From NCBI GenBank assembly GCA_018806985.1, contig JADANN010000197.1, forward strand, positions 1,820,001 through 1,884,000: DNA of 64,000 bases, written 5' to 3'. Below, piece by piece: positions 1-12,400 of the stretch. A program made the position numbers and the translations under genes. This DNA is from Angiostrongylus vasorum. Taxonomy: Eukaryota > Nematoda > Chromadorea > Rhabditida > Metastrongylidae. The notes beneath the pieces are model-generated. The model was not told the DNA's origin and made no database searches. It saw only the letters and a list, made by a program, of their open reading frames with translations. Within the stretch, counting starts at the first letter, position 1. Each line of letters opens with the position of its first letter.

Positions 1-309
1 GCTCATGTACAAGGATTATTTATACCACTAATGCGACAGAGCAAAGTCGATTCTATGAAAATGTATAGTTCTGAGCTCTTGAGGTGTTTTTATTGTTGGG
101 GAAGGCATTACCAGCTTTCGAAAGACCAGCTTCATCTCGAAAAGGTCATCTATTTGCAAAAGTCTGTTTTTTTGGACGAGTTTGTTTCATGAATGAGAGA
201 CTAGGAGTGAGGAATGGATAGCTCACAGAACGTAGTTCTTTTTCCGAAGCTCGTATTTCGAACACCGGAAGCGATTGTACAGACGAGATTTCGTGCAACA
301 ATACACTAT
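1..309. other. no gene recognised
   Basis: This AT-rich flank of the Penelope-like pair has short ORFs on both strands but no convincing exon, repeat or RNA gene. Confidence 0.4.
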
Positions 310-1855
310 TGTAATTCTTCGTATTCTTGTTGAGCAAACGCGAGGTGTTATTTTTACTCTTTATTCACGAACAGGCTGACGTTTCGGCGGATTTCGCCTT
401 CCTCAGAGCCTGGAAAGGTCATGTTGACAGCAATCTATTCGGCCAAATACCTCCAGAACCAAACAGAGAAAAACGCTGAACCAAGATTTCAATCACATTG
501 GACACAGAATAGCTTCTTTGCACACTCACCGCTTCCTATGAATCTTCCATTGAGTATGTCGCGTGGAGACCAAATGCACAGAATTCATATGGAAGCGTGA
601 TATGCCCCTCCCATCAGAATAGCATGCTTATATACTGCCCAATATCACGCGTGATAATGAGGCATTCTTTCCTGCGGTTCATTTTCGGATTTCTGGAATG
701 AATCCAGAACGCCTCGAGGGTTTTGCGCGCTTGTGTTCTCGATTCCTGTGCGAGGACCGTGACCCGTACTTGAAAGTCTTCCCCGTTATGTCTCTGGGTC
801 TTATGCATGCCTAGTGGGGTATTTGGTTTACGTTTATCGACTAATGTATTCGTCTCCGCACGCCTTGCAGCAGATCAGGTAAACTGTAGCAAATTATGCA
901 GTTTTGCGTTGCACATAGGCAGTCATATAGGCGGTTACGAACTAGCTGGCGTCTAGTAGTGCTCGGTGGCATTTCAACTACGTTTACCGAATCCTCAAGA
1001 CCCTGCCCTTCTTAAGCAGCGTTTTATAGCTGCACTTACACCATTTGAGATGAAGGGTAGGATAAACGGTACCATTTTATCGCTAGAGTTGTCGTTTGGA
1101 GGCCTAGGATTTCCTCTACACCTGTCCCGAGCTACAGTTTCGTAGCCATTAGAAATGGCTATTTGCCGCGCCAAGTTGCAGGGACTCTCTCTCTGCTCTC
1201 TTCCCGTGCACCCGTTGGTTGCTGTTCGAAACATGTTTCTTACCAGCGCCCTTTTCGTGTGAGAGGGGTGAGAGGAGAGGTAATGAACCAAGATGTTTCT
1301 ATTACTTGGCTTTCGGTACCACTTCTTAATGTAACCATTTCCTGAGAGGCTAATTTGGACATCCAGGAATGGAAGCCAGTTTTCTTTCGGTTTCTCTCGG
1401 ATGAACTTGATATTCTCTGACTGTTCGTTCAACAACTGGAAACATTTGTCCATTTCCTCTTGTGTTGAGCAAAGGACAAAACAGTCATCTATATATCTAC
1501 AGTAGAGTAACGGCCCGAGATCGGTCACTGGTGCTTGCACCTTGGACATAAACGCAGTGGCGGGGCTTGGTGCCAGTTGCTGTCCCATTGCCAACCCTCT
1601 TATTCGAGCGTAGTAACTTCCGGACCATCTGAAGATTAAGCAGTTCAGGCATTCTTTTAAGAGTGCCATCAACTGCTCTTTTCTTGAAGCCATACATGTT
1701 TATTTCTTCTTCGTGTTTTATAAGGAGTTCGAATATGGCTTGCATTGCGGAGTGATTCGACACGTTTGTATAAAGGGGCGGTAACGTCGAAGGACTCCAC
1801 GTACGCGCTACTGGGCCGCGCAGTACGTAGACGGTCCAGAAACATCTGAGTATTC
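310..1855 (-). mobile_element. Penelope-like element, left arm (decayed)
   Basis: This is a minus-strand copy of a Penelope-like retroelement, a class that pairs a telomerase-related reverse transcriptase with a GIY-YIG endonuclease. Reading downwards from about 1855, frame-shifted pieces give an RT region with the catalytic YIDDCFVLC box near 1470-1500, then FLDVQI and KWYRKPSNR blocks. The GIY-YIG region (about 830-960) has internal deletions. The end at 310-500 is the terminal repeat, and the same sequence recurs inverted at 3480-3656. Frameshifts and stops make it inactive. The copy continues head-to-head into a plus-strand copy across about 190 unique bases. Confidence 0.85.
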
Positions 1856-2041
1856 GTAAGATGGGCTGGAATGTGTTTCAACAACTGGTTAAATATTAGG
1901 GATAAAAACCAGGTTATCCTATCCGCTGGCCCGTCTACACAGCTAATGCTAGGTCTAACCTTAAACAATGATGCATCGGTAGACGCAAGATCATCGCTGG
2001 ATACTAGCTTATGAGTTTTTATAAGCAAGTACAAGACGGCA

Positions 2042-3656
2042 CGAATACCCAAATGCTTCTGGATCATCTACATACTGCGCGACCCAGTAGCACGTACGAG
2101 GAGTTCTTCGACGTTACCGCCCTTTATAAAAAGTGTCGAATGACTCCGCAAAGCAAGCCATATTCGAACTCCTTATACAACACAAAGGAGAAGTAAACAT
2201 GTATGGCTTCAGGATAGAGCAGTTGATGGCACTCTTAAAAGAATGCTTGAGCTGCTTAGTCTTCAGATGGTCCGGGAAGTTACTAGGCTCAAATAAGAGG
2301 GTTGGCAATGGGGACAGCGACTGGCACCAAGTCTTGCTATTGCGTTTATGTCTAAGGTGGAAGCACGAGTGACCGATCTCGGGCCGTTACTCTACTGTAG
2401 ATATATAGATGACTGTTTTGTCCTTTGCTCCAAGAGGAAATGGACAAATGTTTCGAGTTGTTGAACGAATAGTCAGAGTATATCAAGCTCATCCGAGGGA
2501 AACCGAAAGAAAACTGGTTTCCATTTCTAAACGTTCAAATTAACCTATCCGAAAACGGTTACATCACAAAATGGTATCGAAAGCCAAGCAGTAAGAATGT
2601 AGTGGTTCATTACCTCTCTTCTCATCCCTCACACACTAAAAGGGCGCTTATAAGAATATGTTTCGAACCGCCACTAGCGTGTGCACTGGTAGAGAGCAGA
2701 GGGAAGAATCCTCGAAACTGGCGCGCCAACTAGCCATTTGAAATGGTTACGAAGGTGTAGCTTCTCGGCATAGGCATAGAGGAAAAATCACGCCCCAGAG
2801 CGAAAATTCTAGCGAAAAGAAGGCTTCGTTGCTCTTGCCCTTTATTTCAAACTAAATAAGTGCAACCGTAAAACGTTGCTTAATAAGGGCTGGTCTAGAG
2901 AATTCCGTAAGAGTGATAGAAATACTATCGGACACTCTAAGACGCCAGCTAGTTCGCAACCGCCTATATGACCATCTGTGTACAACGAAAAACTGCAGAA
3001 TTTGCCCTAACGGTAAAGACGGTGATTGCATGAGTTCGGGTACAGTCTATCTGACCTCTTGCGAAGCGTGCGGAGACGAATATGTTGGCGAAACGTGTAG
3101 ACGCTCTGCGTCCGCATTAAAGAATACCTAGTCGGTAAACGTGAACCAAATACCCCACTAGGCATGCATAGGACCCAGAGACCTAACGGGGAGGACTTTG
3201 AAGTACGGGTCACGGTCCTCGCACATGAATCGAGAACACAAGCGCGCACTCTCGAGGCGTTCCAGATTAATTCCAGAAATCCGAAAATGAACCGCAGGGG
3301 GGAATGTCTCATAACCACGCGTCATATTAGGTAATATATAAGCCTATTATTCTGATGAGAGGGGCACATTACGCTTCCATGTGAATTCTGTGCGGTTGGT
3401 CTCCACGCGACATAATCAGTGGAAGACTCATAGAAAGCGGTGAGTGTGCAAAGAAGCTATTCTGTGTTCAAGGTGATTGAAATCTTGGTTTAGCGCTTTC
3501 TCTGTTTGGTTATGGAGGTGTTTGGCCGAATGGATTGCTGTCAATTTGACCTTTCCAGGCTCTGAGGAAGGCGAAATCCGCCAAAACGTCGGCTTATTCG
3601 TGAATGAAGAATAAAATAACACCTCGCGTTTGCTCAACAAGAATACGAAGAATTAC
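2042..3656 (+). mobile_element. Penelope-like element, right arm (decayed)
   Basis: This plus-strand copy is the inverted partner of the element at 310-1855. RT remnants run from 2042 to about 2830 and include the YIDD-box DNA near 2400-2430. A better preserved GIY-YIG endonuclease segment lies at 2913-3131, with spaced cysteines (KNCRICPNG) and the block VYLTSCEACGDEYVGETCR. The terminal repeat is at 3480-3656. Premature stops and frame changes show the copy is dead. The endonuclease part is more complete than in the left arm, so the two are not a recent exact duplication. Confidence 0.85.
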
Positions 3657-4467
3657 TTGATCAATGCCGAGGTTAATAGAAAGTCGGTCGTTGGATTTAT
3701 AGACTATTGTGTCTCACAATGTTTGCTTAATTTTTGCTGATGTCGCCGTTGCTTTCAAGACTGAAAGAGTTTCCAATCGTTTCTCAACTTTTTTGGGGAT
3801 TTGAGTTTCAAATAAGAGTTAGAATGAGAAGAGCACTATAGAGAAGTTGTAGATACTATTATAGCAATAGATAAACCTCTTTCCTATAAGTCGATAACGT
3901 CCTCGTTCTCTACAAAATATTTTAGGTGTCTAGAAATTATGGAGAGTTGTTGAAAAACCAGTGCGGTCCATTGTGTGTCAACCATAAAGAAATGAACTTT
4001 AGCAAGTAATTTGTTATTATATCATTTCTTATCACTGTAAAAGGGTCATACTTATCGTGTGGAATGGATTGATATAGAAAAATATCGATAGGTAGTTCAC
4101 AAATATTGGTAGGCAGTTTCCGAATTGATAACAGCAACGTAGTTGTATATTGTATCATTTTTGTTTTTTTTAAACGAACTTGGAGATTTTGATATCTTTT
4201 AAAGGCGCAAGAATGCATAGAACTTGGAAGTTACGGAGTGAGCAAAAATCACAGAGAGGACCAATAAAATACTTAGAAAACCCTGAGTGTAAAGATAAGA
4301 AGTACAGGAAGAAGGGTGGGCTATTTACTAGGGGCATTTGGGCGGGATGAGTTGATATCAACTCATATCGAGTGCAGCGAAAAACTAGGCTCACGACAGC
4401 TGCGGAAGCCACACCGTTTTGTCATCATAATCTAAAACTTGGTCAAAAACAGTTATTTTTTTCACAG
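3657..4467. other. no gene recognised
   Basis: No convincing exon was found between the Penelope terminus and the acceptor at 4467. The start of the sequence near 3660-3700 (AGAAAGTCGG block) recurs at about 35980-36010, so some of it is repeat flank. An open frame reads into the exon at 4468 from the left but begins with GTG after a TGA, so it gives no supported start. Confidence 0.4.
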
Positions 4468-5235
4468 GTGCTTCGTCATGCTACAAAAAGCAACCTTAGT
4501 ACCTCTATTGATCCTGGAGGTAAGGTTTTAGAACAGCTTTCGTTATCTTTATTGAAAGCTACCACTGATTTAAATTTTCAGGTTCAGTTTCTTCACCATT
4601 CGTAGGAACATCATCAGGAACTGTTTCTGGTCCAGTTCCACAATCAGTGTCACCTGTAATAAGTCCGAGAAAGTAAGCACATGTTGTACTCAGCAGTAAA
4701 GTGTAAAAATCCAATTGGTGCACACAAGCTTATGTCTTGTGTATTCTGGCATGCAGCTTTCTTTGGATGGCGTAGTAGCAGAAGCTGTGACTTTTGTCGT
4801 CAATTTATCAGAAGAATTTCTTCTGGACGCAAAATAACAAAGTGGTGCGCAGCTACCAAAAAGTAACTACTGTGGTGTACTTTATCGCTGACTACTGCCA
4901 ATGTGCTTTTCTTGTACTACTTTGTTTTACGTCATAGAAGACATTTTTGTGAATTTATACAGTGCGCCAAGTAATGTTGGTTATGAACTATGTTAGATGT
5001 AGTTTCACTATTCTTTGTCGGATTCGACCACCCCGGTCGTCATGGTCCGTCATCTATTTCGACAATGTTCTCTGTTGTGCAGGCAACATTCATCACATAC
5101 GCCTCCTATTCGCGATCCCACGCAATTTCCTACGTTTGGTGAATCAGTTTCACAATTAGATTCATCATTTGCAACACCGACACTTCAGTTTCCCTTCCAT
5201 TCAAGTCAACCTAACGCTTTTGGTAGCCCACCGAG
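4468..5235 (+). CDS. three exons of a Ser/Thr/Pro-rich protein; possible N-terminus of the LSD1 gene
   Basis: Three exons with canonical borders and matching phases are visible: 4468-4519 (TTTTTTCACAG before, GTAAGG after), 4582-4672 and 5083-5235 (GTAAGC after). They encode about 98 residues of low-complexity sequence rich in Ser, Thr, Pro, Gln and Phe, including GSVSSPFVGTSSG and FPTFGESVSQLD, and end at GSPP plus two bases of a codon. No start codon lies in frame, so a first exon is missing, perhaps left of the window. The final phase fits exactly the exon at 15161, which opens [10 protein letters not shown], so these could be 5' exons of the demethylase gene. That would place eIF3j inside one intron. 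They could equally belong to a separate gene whose 3' exons I could not find. Confidence 0.5.
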
Positions 5236-5379
5236 GTAAGCAGCGCTTCGTCATTCTATTGCATTTTTAAGATTGTGATTCGAGTTTTTTTTACTTGCTG
5301 CCCACTGAAATTTTTACTAAAAAAAAACAAGAAAAGTTAGTCGCTGCTTACGAAAAAAAGTGTAGTAGGCAGCAAATAA

Positions 5380-5660
5380 AAAGTTAGCATTGTGATTTTC
5401 TACTATAGCCTCAGCTTAGCTGGGTTCATTGCCGATTTGTGTTATCCGAATCAATCCCGTTCACAGGTGATTACTGATGGCATTAGTAAATAGAAAACTG
5501 GCTGAGAAAGGCGGAACGAAGGACGCGCATGGTGTGGTGGTGAACGCGTTAGCTCCTGGAAAGGGTAACAGCCGGGTTCGTTCACCACCGTAGACAACTG
5601 CGGTCCGGAGTTTTGCAAACATCTTAGCATCATTATGGTTGTAGAATAGCATTATAGAAT
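5380..5660 (+). repeat. SINE-like family C copy
   Basis: Carries the family C tRNA-like head (GGTGTGGTGGTGAACGCG, later a GGGTTCGTTC B-box-like block) and the tail TCCGGAGTTTTGC...CATCATTATGG. It lies between the Ser/Pro-rich exons and eIF3j. Confidence 0.7.
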
Positions 5661-6482
5661 ACGATCTGGGTTTCCAAAGCTTAGCTTCAATGCTTTTTGT
5701 GTTCGGGAAAGTTTGCGCTTGGATGTAGTACGCTGAAAAAGTTAAATTGTATTGTTGATTTGTCAAGTTCGCCGTTCTTGTGCCTACCACTTAGTAACGT
5801 GGTAGTACAAATAACGAAGGAAAGCACTAGTACATAAAAAAGACGGTTTCAGGACTATCGACCGACCATTGCCGTCAGATTTCTTACCTACCCATTTCAC
5901 TAGCTAGGTACAGGCCTGAGGATCATAGTACTTAGAAAAGAACCGCATTTTATGATCAGTTTCGTTGATACGATAAGTTGTTAGTACATTATGTTTGGTT
6001 AGTACTAACTTTGAGTAAATATCAAAACAGCTTGGTAACTACTTTCATACTACGTTGTTTGATCGTGTAGCGTTTTTAGTAATGTGTTAGACAATTCTCG
6101 TGATCAATGTATGTTTAGTGAATATTTCTATCGTTCTGCGACCATTGTACGCAGTAAAATGGAGGATAGAATGAATTTGCTTTAGCTTTAGGTCCTCTGT
6201 TGTTTCGTAGCAGTTGGAACTTTTGGTCAGTCTTTTACCAGTGCCGAGTTAACTGCATTTATGTCGTTATCGAAGTAAAGTCATATGAACTTAAACCTAC
6301 CGTTACTACTGCGTTTATCGTTTTGGTGAAAGAACGTTGTTTTCGAATGGATATTTCCAGATGTCTGTTGTGTTAATTAATAGAGTGTTTTACAATCTAA
6401 GCGTCTTTCTTTATGTTTGATAACTACAATTCGGTTTGCTCAGAGAAATTCTTCCCTTTTTGAAGACGTGACAGTGATCCAG
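5661..6482. other. no gene recognised; upstream region of eIF3j
   Basis: No exon was recognised. The last bases, GATCCAG, form an AG directly before the eIF3j ATG. This could be a spliced-leader acceptor, but the tract upstream is not pyrimidine-rich. Confidence 0.35.
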
Positions 6483-9400
6483 ATGGGCGATAATTGGGGT
6501 AAGAATAATGGCTACATTTTTCCTGCTCGCGGCTTCACATTGCTTTTGTTTTTTTTGCCTTTAAAGAATTTATGGTTTAGATGATGATGATTTTGAACCA
6601 GAAGTTCAATCTCTGGCACCTGCACGTCCACCTCCTGTTGTGGAGGCCGAACCAGTTAAACCTGATGCACCTGTGTTGAAACCAAAGAAGGCGTTTCCTA
6701 ATATGGAGAGTTTTTCCCGGGAATTATCAGCTGCTGAAAAAGAGGAAATAGTACGACGACAGGACCTTGCGTTAACTATGGAAATGTTTGGTGGTATATA
6801 ACTCATATTATATCCATAATGACTCTGAGGTATTTGCGAAACTCCGGACCGCTGGTGTCTGCGGTGCAGATCGAATATCCTATTACCTCTTTCCAGGAGC
6901 TAACGCGTTCATTAGCACACCATGCGAGTCCTTCGTTTCGCCTTTCTCTATTGTAACTTTCTATAACTTAAATTACTCGACCATTCTGAGGAAAACTGCT
7001 TTTTTTCATTATCAACCTTTCACAATTTCGTTGTTTCACGTTTATATACTGCCTGCTCTTCTTTTCATGGCAGAATATTATGTGAAAAAGCTAACGTGGA
7101 TGCTGAGATATGAGCAAAACTAGGAGCCTCAGTTGGACACCGAACACGCCATTACTTTTTCCGGTGGTTCATGTGCTATCCACTACCGCAACTGAGGCCC
7201 TTGCTTTCGTTCTTTCTCAACAGGTTCTTCACTCTAACGCCGCAATCATATCTCGGCATCTTTATGGTTGTATTTATCATAATACCCTTCCGTGAAAAAA
7301 AGAATAGGCAGCAAGTAAAAAGTTACACATTGTGATTCGGCTGCAGCTTCAGATTAACTGGGTTCAGTGCTGGTTTTTGGTACCCAGATCATTCCCGTTG
7401 ACGGATGATTCCTGGTAGCACCGTTAGCGTAAAAAACGTGCCGAGAGAAAGACAAATAAAGGGCTCAGTTGGGGTGGTAGATAGCACGTTAGTCCCAGAA
7501 AGGGTAATCACGGGTTCGAAGCCCACCTGAAGTGCCGAGTTTTGCTGAAATCTCAGCATTCGTATGATTGTATTACACATTCATGATTAGCCTTTGCTTA
7601 CTAGTTGATTTCAATTTTTTTTTATTTTGCATAATTCCTTTTTTTTGAACAGAAAAACCGGTAACCGGCGATGAACGTCCTTATAGCGACATCGTCACTA
7701 AAGAAGAATTCGAGGACTGGGGATTGAAGGTGAATCCCATATTTGTAGTCATGCTTACCGGACAAAATTACAAATAATGCATATCATTTTTTTGATCTGT
7801 TAGTCCTGGAGTATTGAACCTCTTCCAGTTTTGGTCGAATAATTATCCCTCGGATGAAGCAATGTTGTTCAAAATTGACCAGTACATTTTCTTTTAACGA
7901 GATCTGTAGACAGCCAAAATAGTATGACCTTAAGCGCTAGAAGTATTACCGTATGTTACCTAGAAGTTTCAGGTTGGTACATTTTTGGCAACGCGATATA
8001 AGGCAGCTCATTATGGTGATATGCTCAACAAACTTATTCAAACTGTCGCTGAGAAATGTAAGTCTATCCTTTTTTAGCGTTTTACCTTTATGATATCCGT
8101 AATTGTAATTGGGACAACCTAATCTTTCTACTGTTCTGGACAACTACAAGCTGTTCTTATGAGATGGAGAATGTGTAATGGAATTTCACAGTTAATACAT
8201 TTCTTAAGAAAATTTGTGTAAGACAAATTATGTCGGAATCGGTTAATTATGTGACGTTAACTTTTTTATTTGCTGCCAACTACAAGCTGAGGGACAAGCG
8301 AAACGAAGGACCGCAAGGTGTGGTAGTGAACTCTGATATATACTATATACTAATGCCATACTGATACTCTGAAACCCGTAATAGCGCGTTCGATCTCCAC
8401 CACTGATACCTACGGTCGGGAGTTTTGCAAATGTCTCGGCATCGTAAAGGTAGTTGATGTAATGACGTGCTGTTCAAAAATTTCCCGAACTAATTTAAGA
8501 CTTATTTCTGCTCAGTATTGTAAAACAGACTCTCGGATAGCAGAAATGTGAGTATGGTCGAAGATAGGTTGTTAGCACTTTACTTCTTTAACACGTAGAT
8601 GAATTGACTTTTTTTCCCTTTTGCCTTATTGGTTTTCGCTGCAGTTTTTGTGATTATTCGACACATTATGTGCCATTCAATAATACACTTAAGTTCTGAT
8701 GCGATCTCTCCCGGAGCAAACAACTCTCCTCTCTTCCCTCAGGGGGTTGGGAAATTAAAGTCAAACTTATCTGAGAAACACATTCACATTAATAACGAAG
8801 ACCGAAGTGATCAAGCAGCAGCAGAAAATGCAGGGAAACTAATTGAATGAAAGAAGTGCTGAAATCCTCACCATGCGTGATTTCGGGTCATGTGAAAGAA
8901 TGGCGTTTTTAACCCTGATATGCCAGATGTCGACCGAGAGGAAATATATTCTACACTTGATGACACAAAATATCCTTTTTCGGACGACCTTGTTTCCAGG
9001 ATACTCAATGGTTAAAAATCTTTTAGAAGCATGCGACAGTATGTACCAACTCTTATACGATGCGCAATGTATGAACGACATAGAATCATTAAATTGCAAA
9101 GAAAAGCCTTTTGCGATGTTGGTATTTTGTCTAGTCACATATGACTGGTGGAGCTTCCGAAAATTAGACGTTGTCGCCAATGTGATACATCCTAGTTTAT
9201 TTTTTCCAAAGATTGTAACTCTAATCCAAATCGATTTCAAATTTATAAAACTTGTTATAAGAAAAAATATGCAGTGAGGGGCTTTATCGTTGTCACTGCT
9301 GAAAAAAAAATGGAGAAGTACAATTTTACTATTTTCATAGTCTACCTAGTGCTCCTTTTTCAGTGGAACCATCCGAAGTTCGAACATTGTCTAATTACCT

Positions 9401-12400
9401 GAAAACTCTTGCAGACACAAAGAAGGCAACTGTTAAGGTATTTATTTCTCTTAGAAATTGACTACGCTGCTTGGACTTTTTTATGACTTTTGACGCATGG
9501 TGTAGTCCCTATGCATTTCGCTTCCTTGCGATTATCTCTAGAGGCTGCCAGTAGTAGAGATAATAGCCCATGTTGTCCCCTGCCGCGTAGGACTTGTGGA
9601 TGGGTGTAGTGACTGCGCGAACCTCAAACCTGAGTTACTAAACCTCTACGCATACATGTAGCCTAGTGGTCAGAAGTGCCAGTCAATGTACAAATTGGCT
9701 TTGTTTTCGACTGGTAGTATGCATTCTAATCCCACAGCATTACAGTGCTAGCAAATTGAGAAAGGACTGCTCTGTCTAGGAGAAGCTCCCTACGATCCGC
9801 AAACGCCGACCACTCCATTTTATGAAAACCAGGGAGGATCTAGCAGGGTTATCCGAAGATTCTTGGATTTCATGTTCGGCGAACCTTCAAAGAACACTAA
9901 ATCCTCAGGCTCCAACCAAATGAACAGGAAATTCTGAAACTTTCGTGGAAGACGGAAGTGAAACAACATAACGAAAGAGACCGACCTGATCTGCGCGAAG
10001 CGTGAAAACTGGTCATGTAAACAAATAACAAAAATTCTACTTGCAAACAAAATCAATAATAAACGAGTAACCGAGTCAGTATATTGGCTGATAACTTGAT
10101 GAATATGGATGTAACCGATCATTAAATGAAATGAGGAACAACTAACATAGCATTGGCTACAACACAACAAAGAAAAGTCTGTGGCAAGGCAAACCTCATA
10201 AAGAGTAAAAGCATAAACTGTTTGGCGTTGATGAATCCGTGAGGGTGCGCCGTGCATTCAACTTTATTAAGCATCGTTGGAGGTGAGTGAATGCATATCA
10301 GGCTTTCACAATGACTCGCGGTAGCCTACCGAACTATCGAGCTAGTCAGTGATAGTATCCTCCCAGACAGGTCTGGTACCAATTTGCCGACCCCGGAGAG
10401 ATGGAAGGCTTGGTGAGCCACAGGCGCGGGGATCGATCCCATGTGTGTATTGCAGGGCGGCTCCGACCACTGCCCCATACGCTCCACAGGGAAAGCTCAT
10501 CCCGAGAAAATAGATGAATTAACGACTAAGTAGCACTGCTTAAATATGGTTTTGGAATGAGCGGATTTTTTTCTTTTTTACGTTAATTGTGGGAACCGTT
10601 TGATAGTGTGAGGAGGTACTCGTTTCATTTCGGCAAGTTGGGAGATAGAAAATATTACAGAATACATAAATTCTAGGGCTGTATTAAAAATTTTTTGCAA
10701 AGGAAACAATGAAAAAAATTTGCTCGTATAACAAAGTTATAACACGTCTTCCAGTTGACTTGTCTGCTTTCCGCCCTTCGTAATTTAGTTAGTTCTTAGG
10801 TGGTCACTCCCATTTCTTTGCATAACTGTGTGTTGCTGAAATCCCACGATTACTTTACCTCATCGATGGTGTAGAAGTGTGTTTTCGTGTAAGCTTTGAG
10901 ATGGTAAAATTCTCCATATGTGATAGCAGTTTTCTCATAACTGGGTATTACTCTGTACATAATGGAACGTGTTCCGAAGTGATCAGTCTTTGGTACCTAA
11001 AATTTACGAAAGTAATGTGCTTATTTGGGATGTGGTGTTTTATGGCTTTAAAACAGTGGTTTGGAAACCGTTCGATTCTCTCACGGTTTTTTCACATTGT
11101 TTCTCCAACATGGTTGTTGCTCTCCTTCCGCCTTCTTAAGCTGTGTTTGGACCAATTTCAGAGCCCATTTCCACGTTCTTATTATTGTCCGTTTCGAAGT
11201 CTGTAGAGGAATTCATGTTCACTTATTTCTGTGCGTAGTATCTGAAGGCGGAGCGCAGCCGAAACACCTGCAAGACCGCAGAAGTTCCTCTGCACTGTTC
11301 TTAGTCCACACAGTATCTTGGGTGCTTTGTTTATGTCAGTTTGTGGACCTGGGCTGCAAATTCATTCTAGATTTTTCTTCAAGACTCTTGTAGCCTTGCG
11401 ATGTTCGCTTTAGCGTTGTTCTGGCCGATTCGTCGTCACCTTATTTCTTTGGATAAACATCCCATTCTAGGTTCCGCTCTATAGTTCTGTATTCTTGCAC
11501 TTTATTTTGAATCGCGAGGGTGAAAAAATTTAGCCAAAATCTTAGTGGCGTAATCTGGATCTTTTGTTGATGTAATGATGATTCCCAAGATGAGGTATTT
11601 AACTGCGAATCATATGCATATAGAAGCGCTGCCATTACTGTTACCTCGAACTAACGAGGTTAATGTTTTGGTACACGTTAGTGGATTGACGATGATGTCT
11701 TTGCGAGACCCGAACCCGCTTTATACTGTTTTACGACTATTCCGAAAACGATTCTTCTTAATATATTTAGCTAATCTTGTTATATGAGATGTTTTCACCA
11801 CTTTATCGGCGAGTTGTAGTAACGTACTTTACGTCTTTGCCTGATACGTAGAAATTGGACTGTTTTAACGCAGGTATAATGCCGTGTAGGTTGTCATAAG
11901 CACTCGTAATTTCTGGGATCCAAGTCGCAGTCAGCATTGATATTGTTTGGCTTTCTGCTATGCCTCTTTTCACACTCTTCGTCGCATCTCGAACTTCAGC
12001 TGGAAGGTTTGAGGTGGTTTTGTCTCGATGGCCATTTTGGGAACTCCAGCAGAGTGATTGAACGATAAAACTTTCAATAGAACTTTACAAACTTGAACAC
12101 CTAGACTGCCTTTTTTCACGAGTAGTGTGAACACCAACGAATTTTATGCGTTCTTCCCTTGATATTATCGTCTACAGTGATGACCTGTGTTGAGTATGAT
12201 GACGTGTGCGCGCATCATCTAATGTTCTACAAAAGCTGATTTATGTAAGCTATCAAGCCCATCCATCCTAGGTCCTTTTGATTTTGCTGTGTTGTTGATC
12301 TCGTCCATCTTTTCGTCGACTGTCCTAAGTGAATGGTCCACGTTTACTTTATTTTCGAAGAAAAATTTTACCACATTTCGAAGCAGGACTAGTTGCTGAA

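Noticed and set aside
9820..10257. 145-codon minus-strand ORF in eIF3j intron 5
   Set aside because: It runs into a family A SINE, has no recognisable motif and no splice support.
10877..11393. Two overlapping plus-strand ORFs rich in Phe, Cys and Leu
   Set aside because: They are shadows of the decayed antisense RTE copy. Hydrophobic composition is typical of complementary reading.
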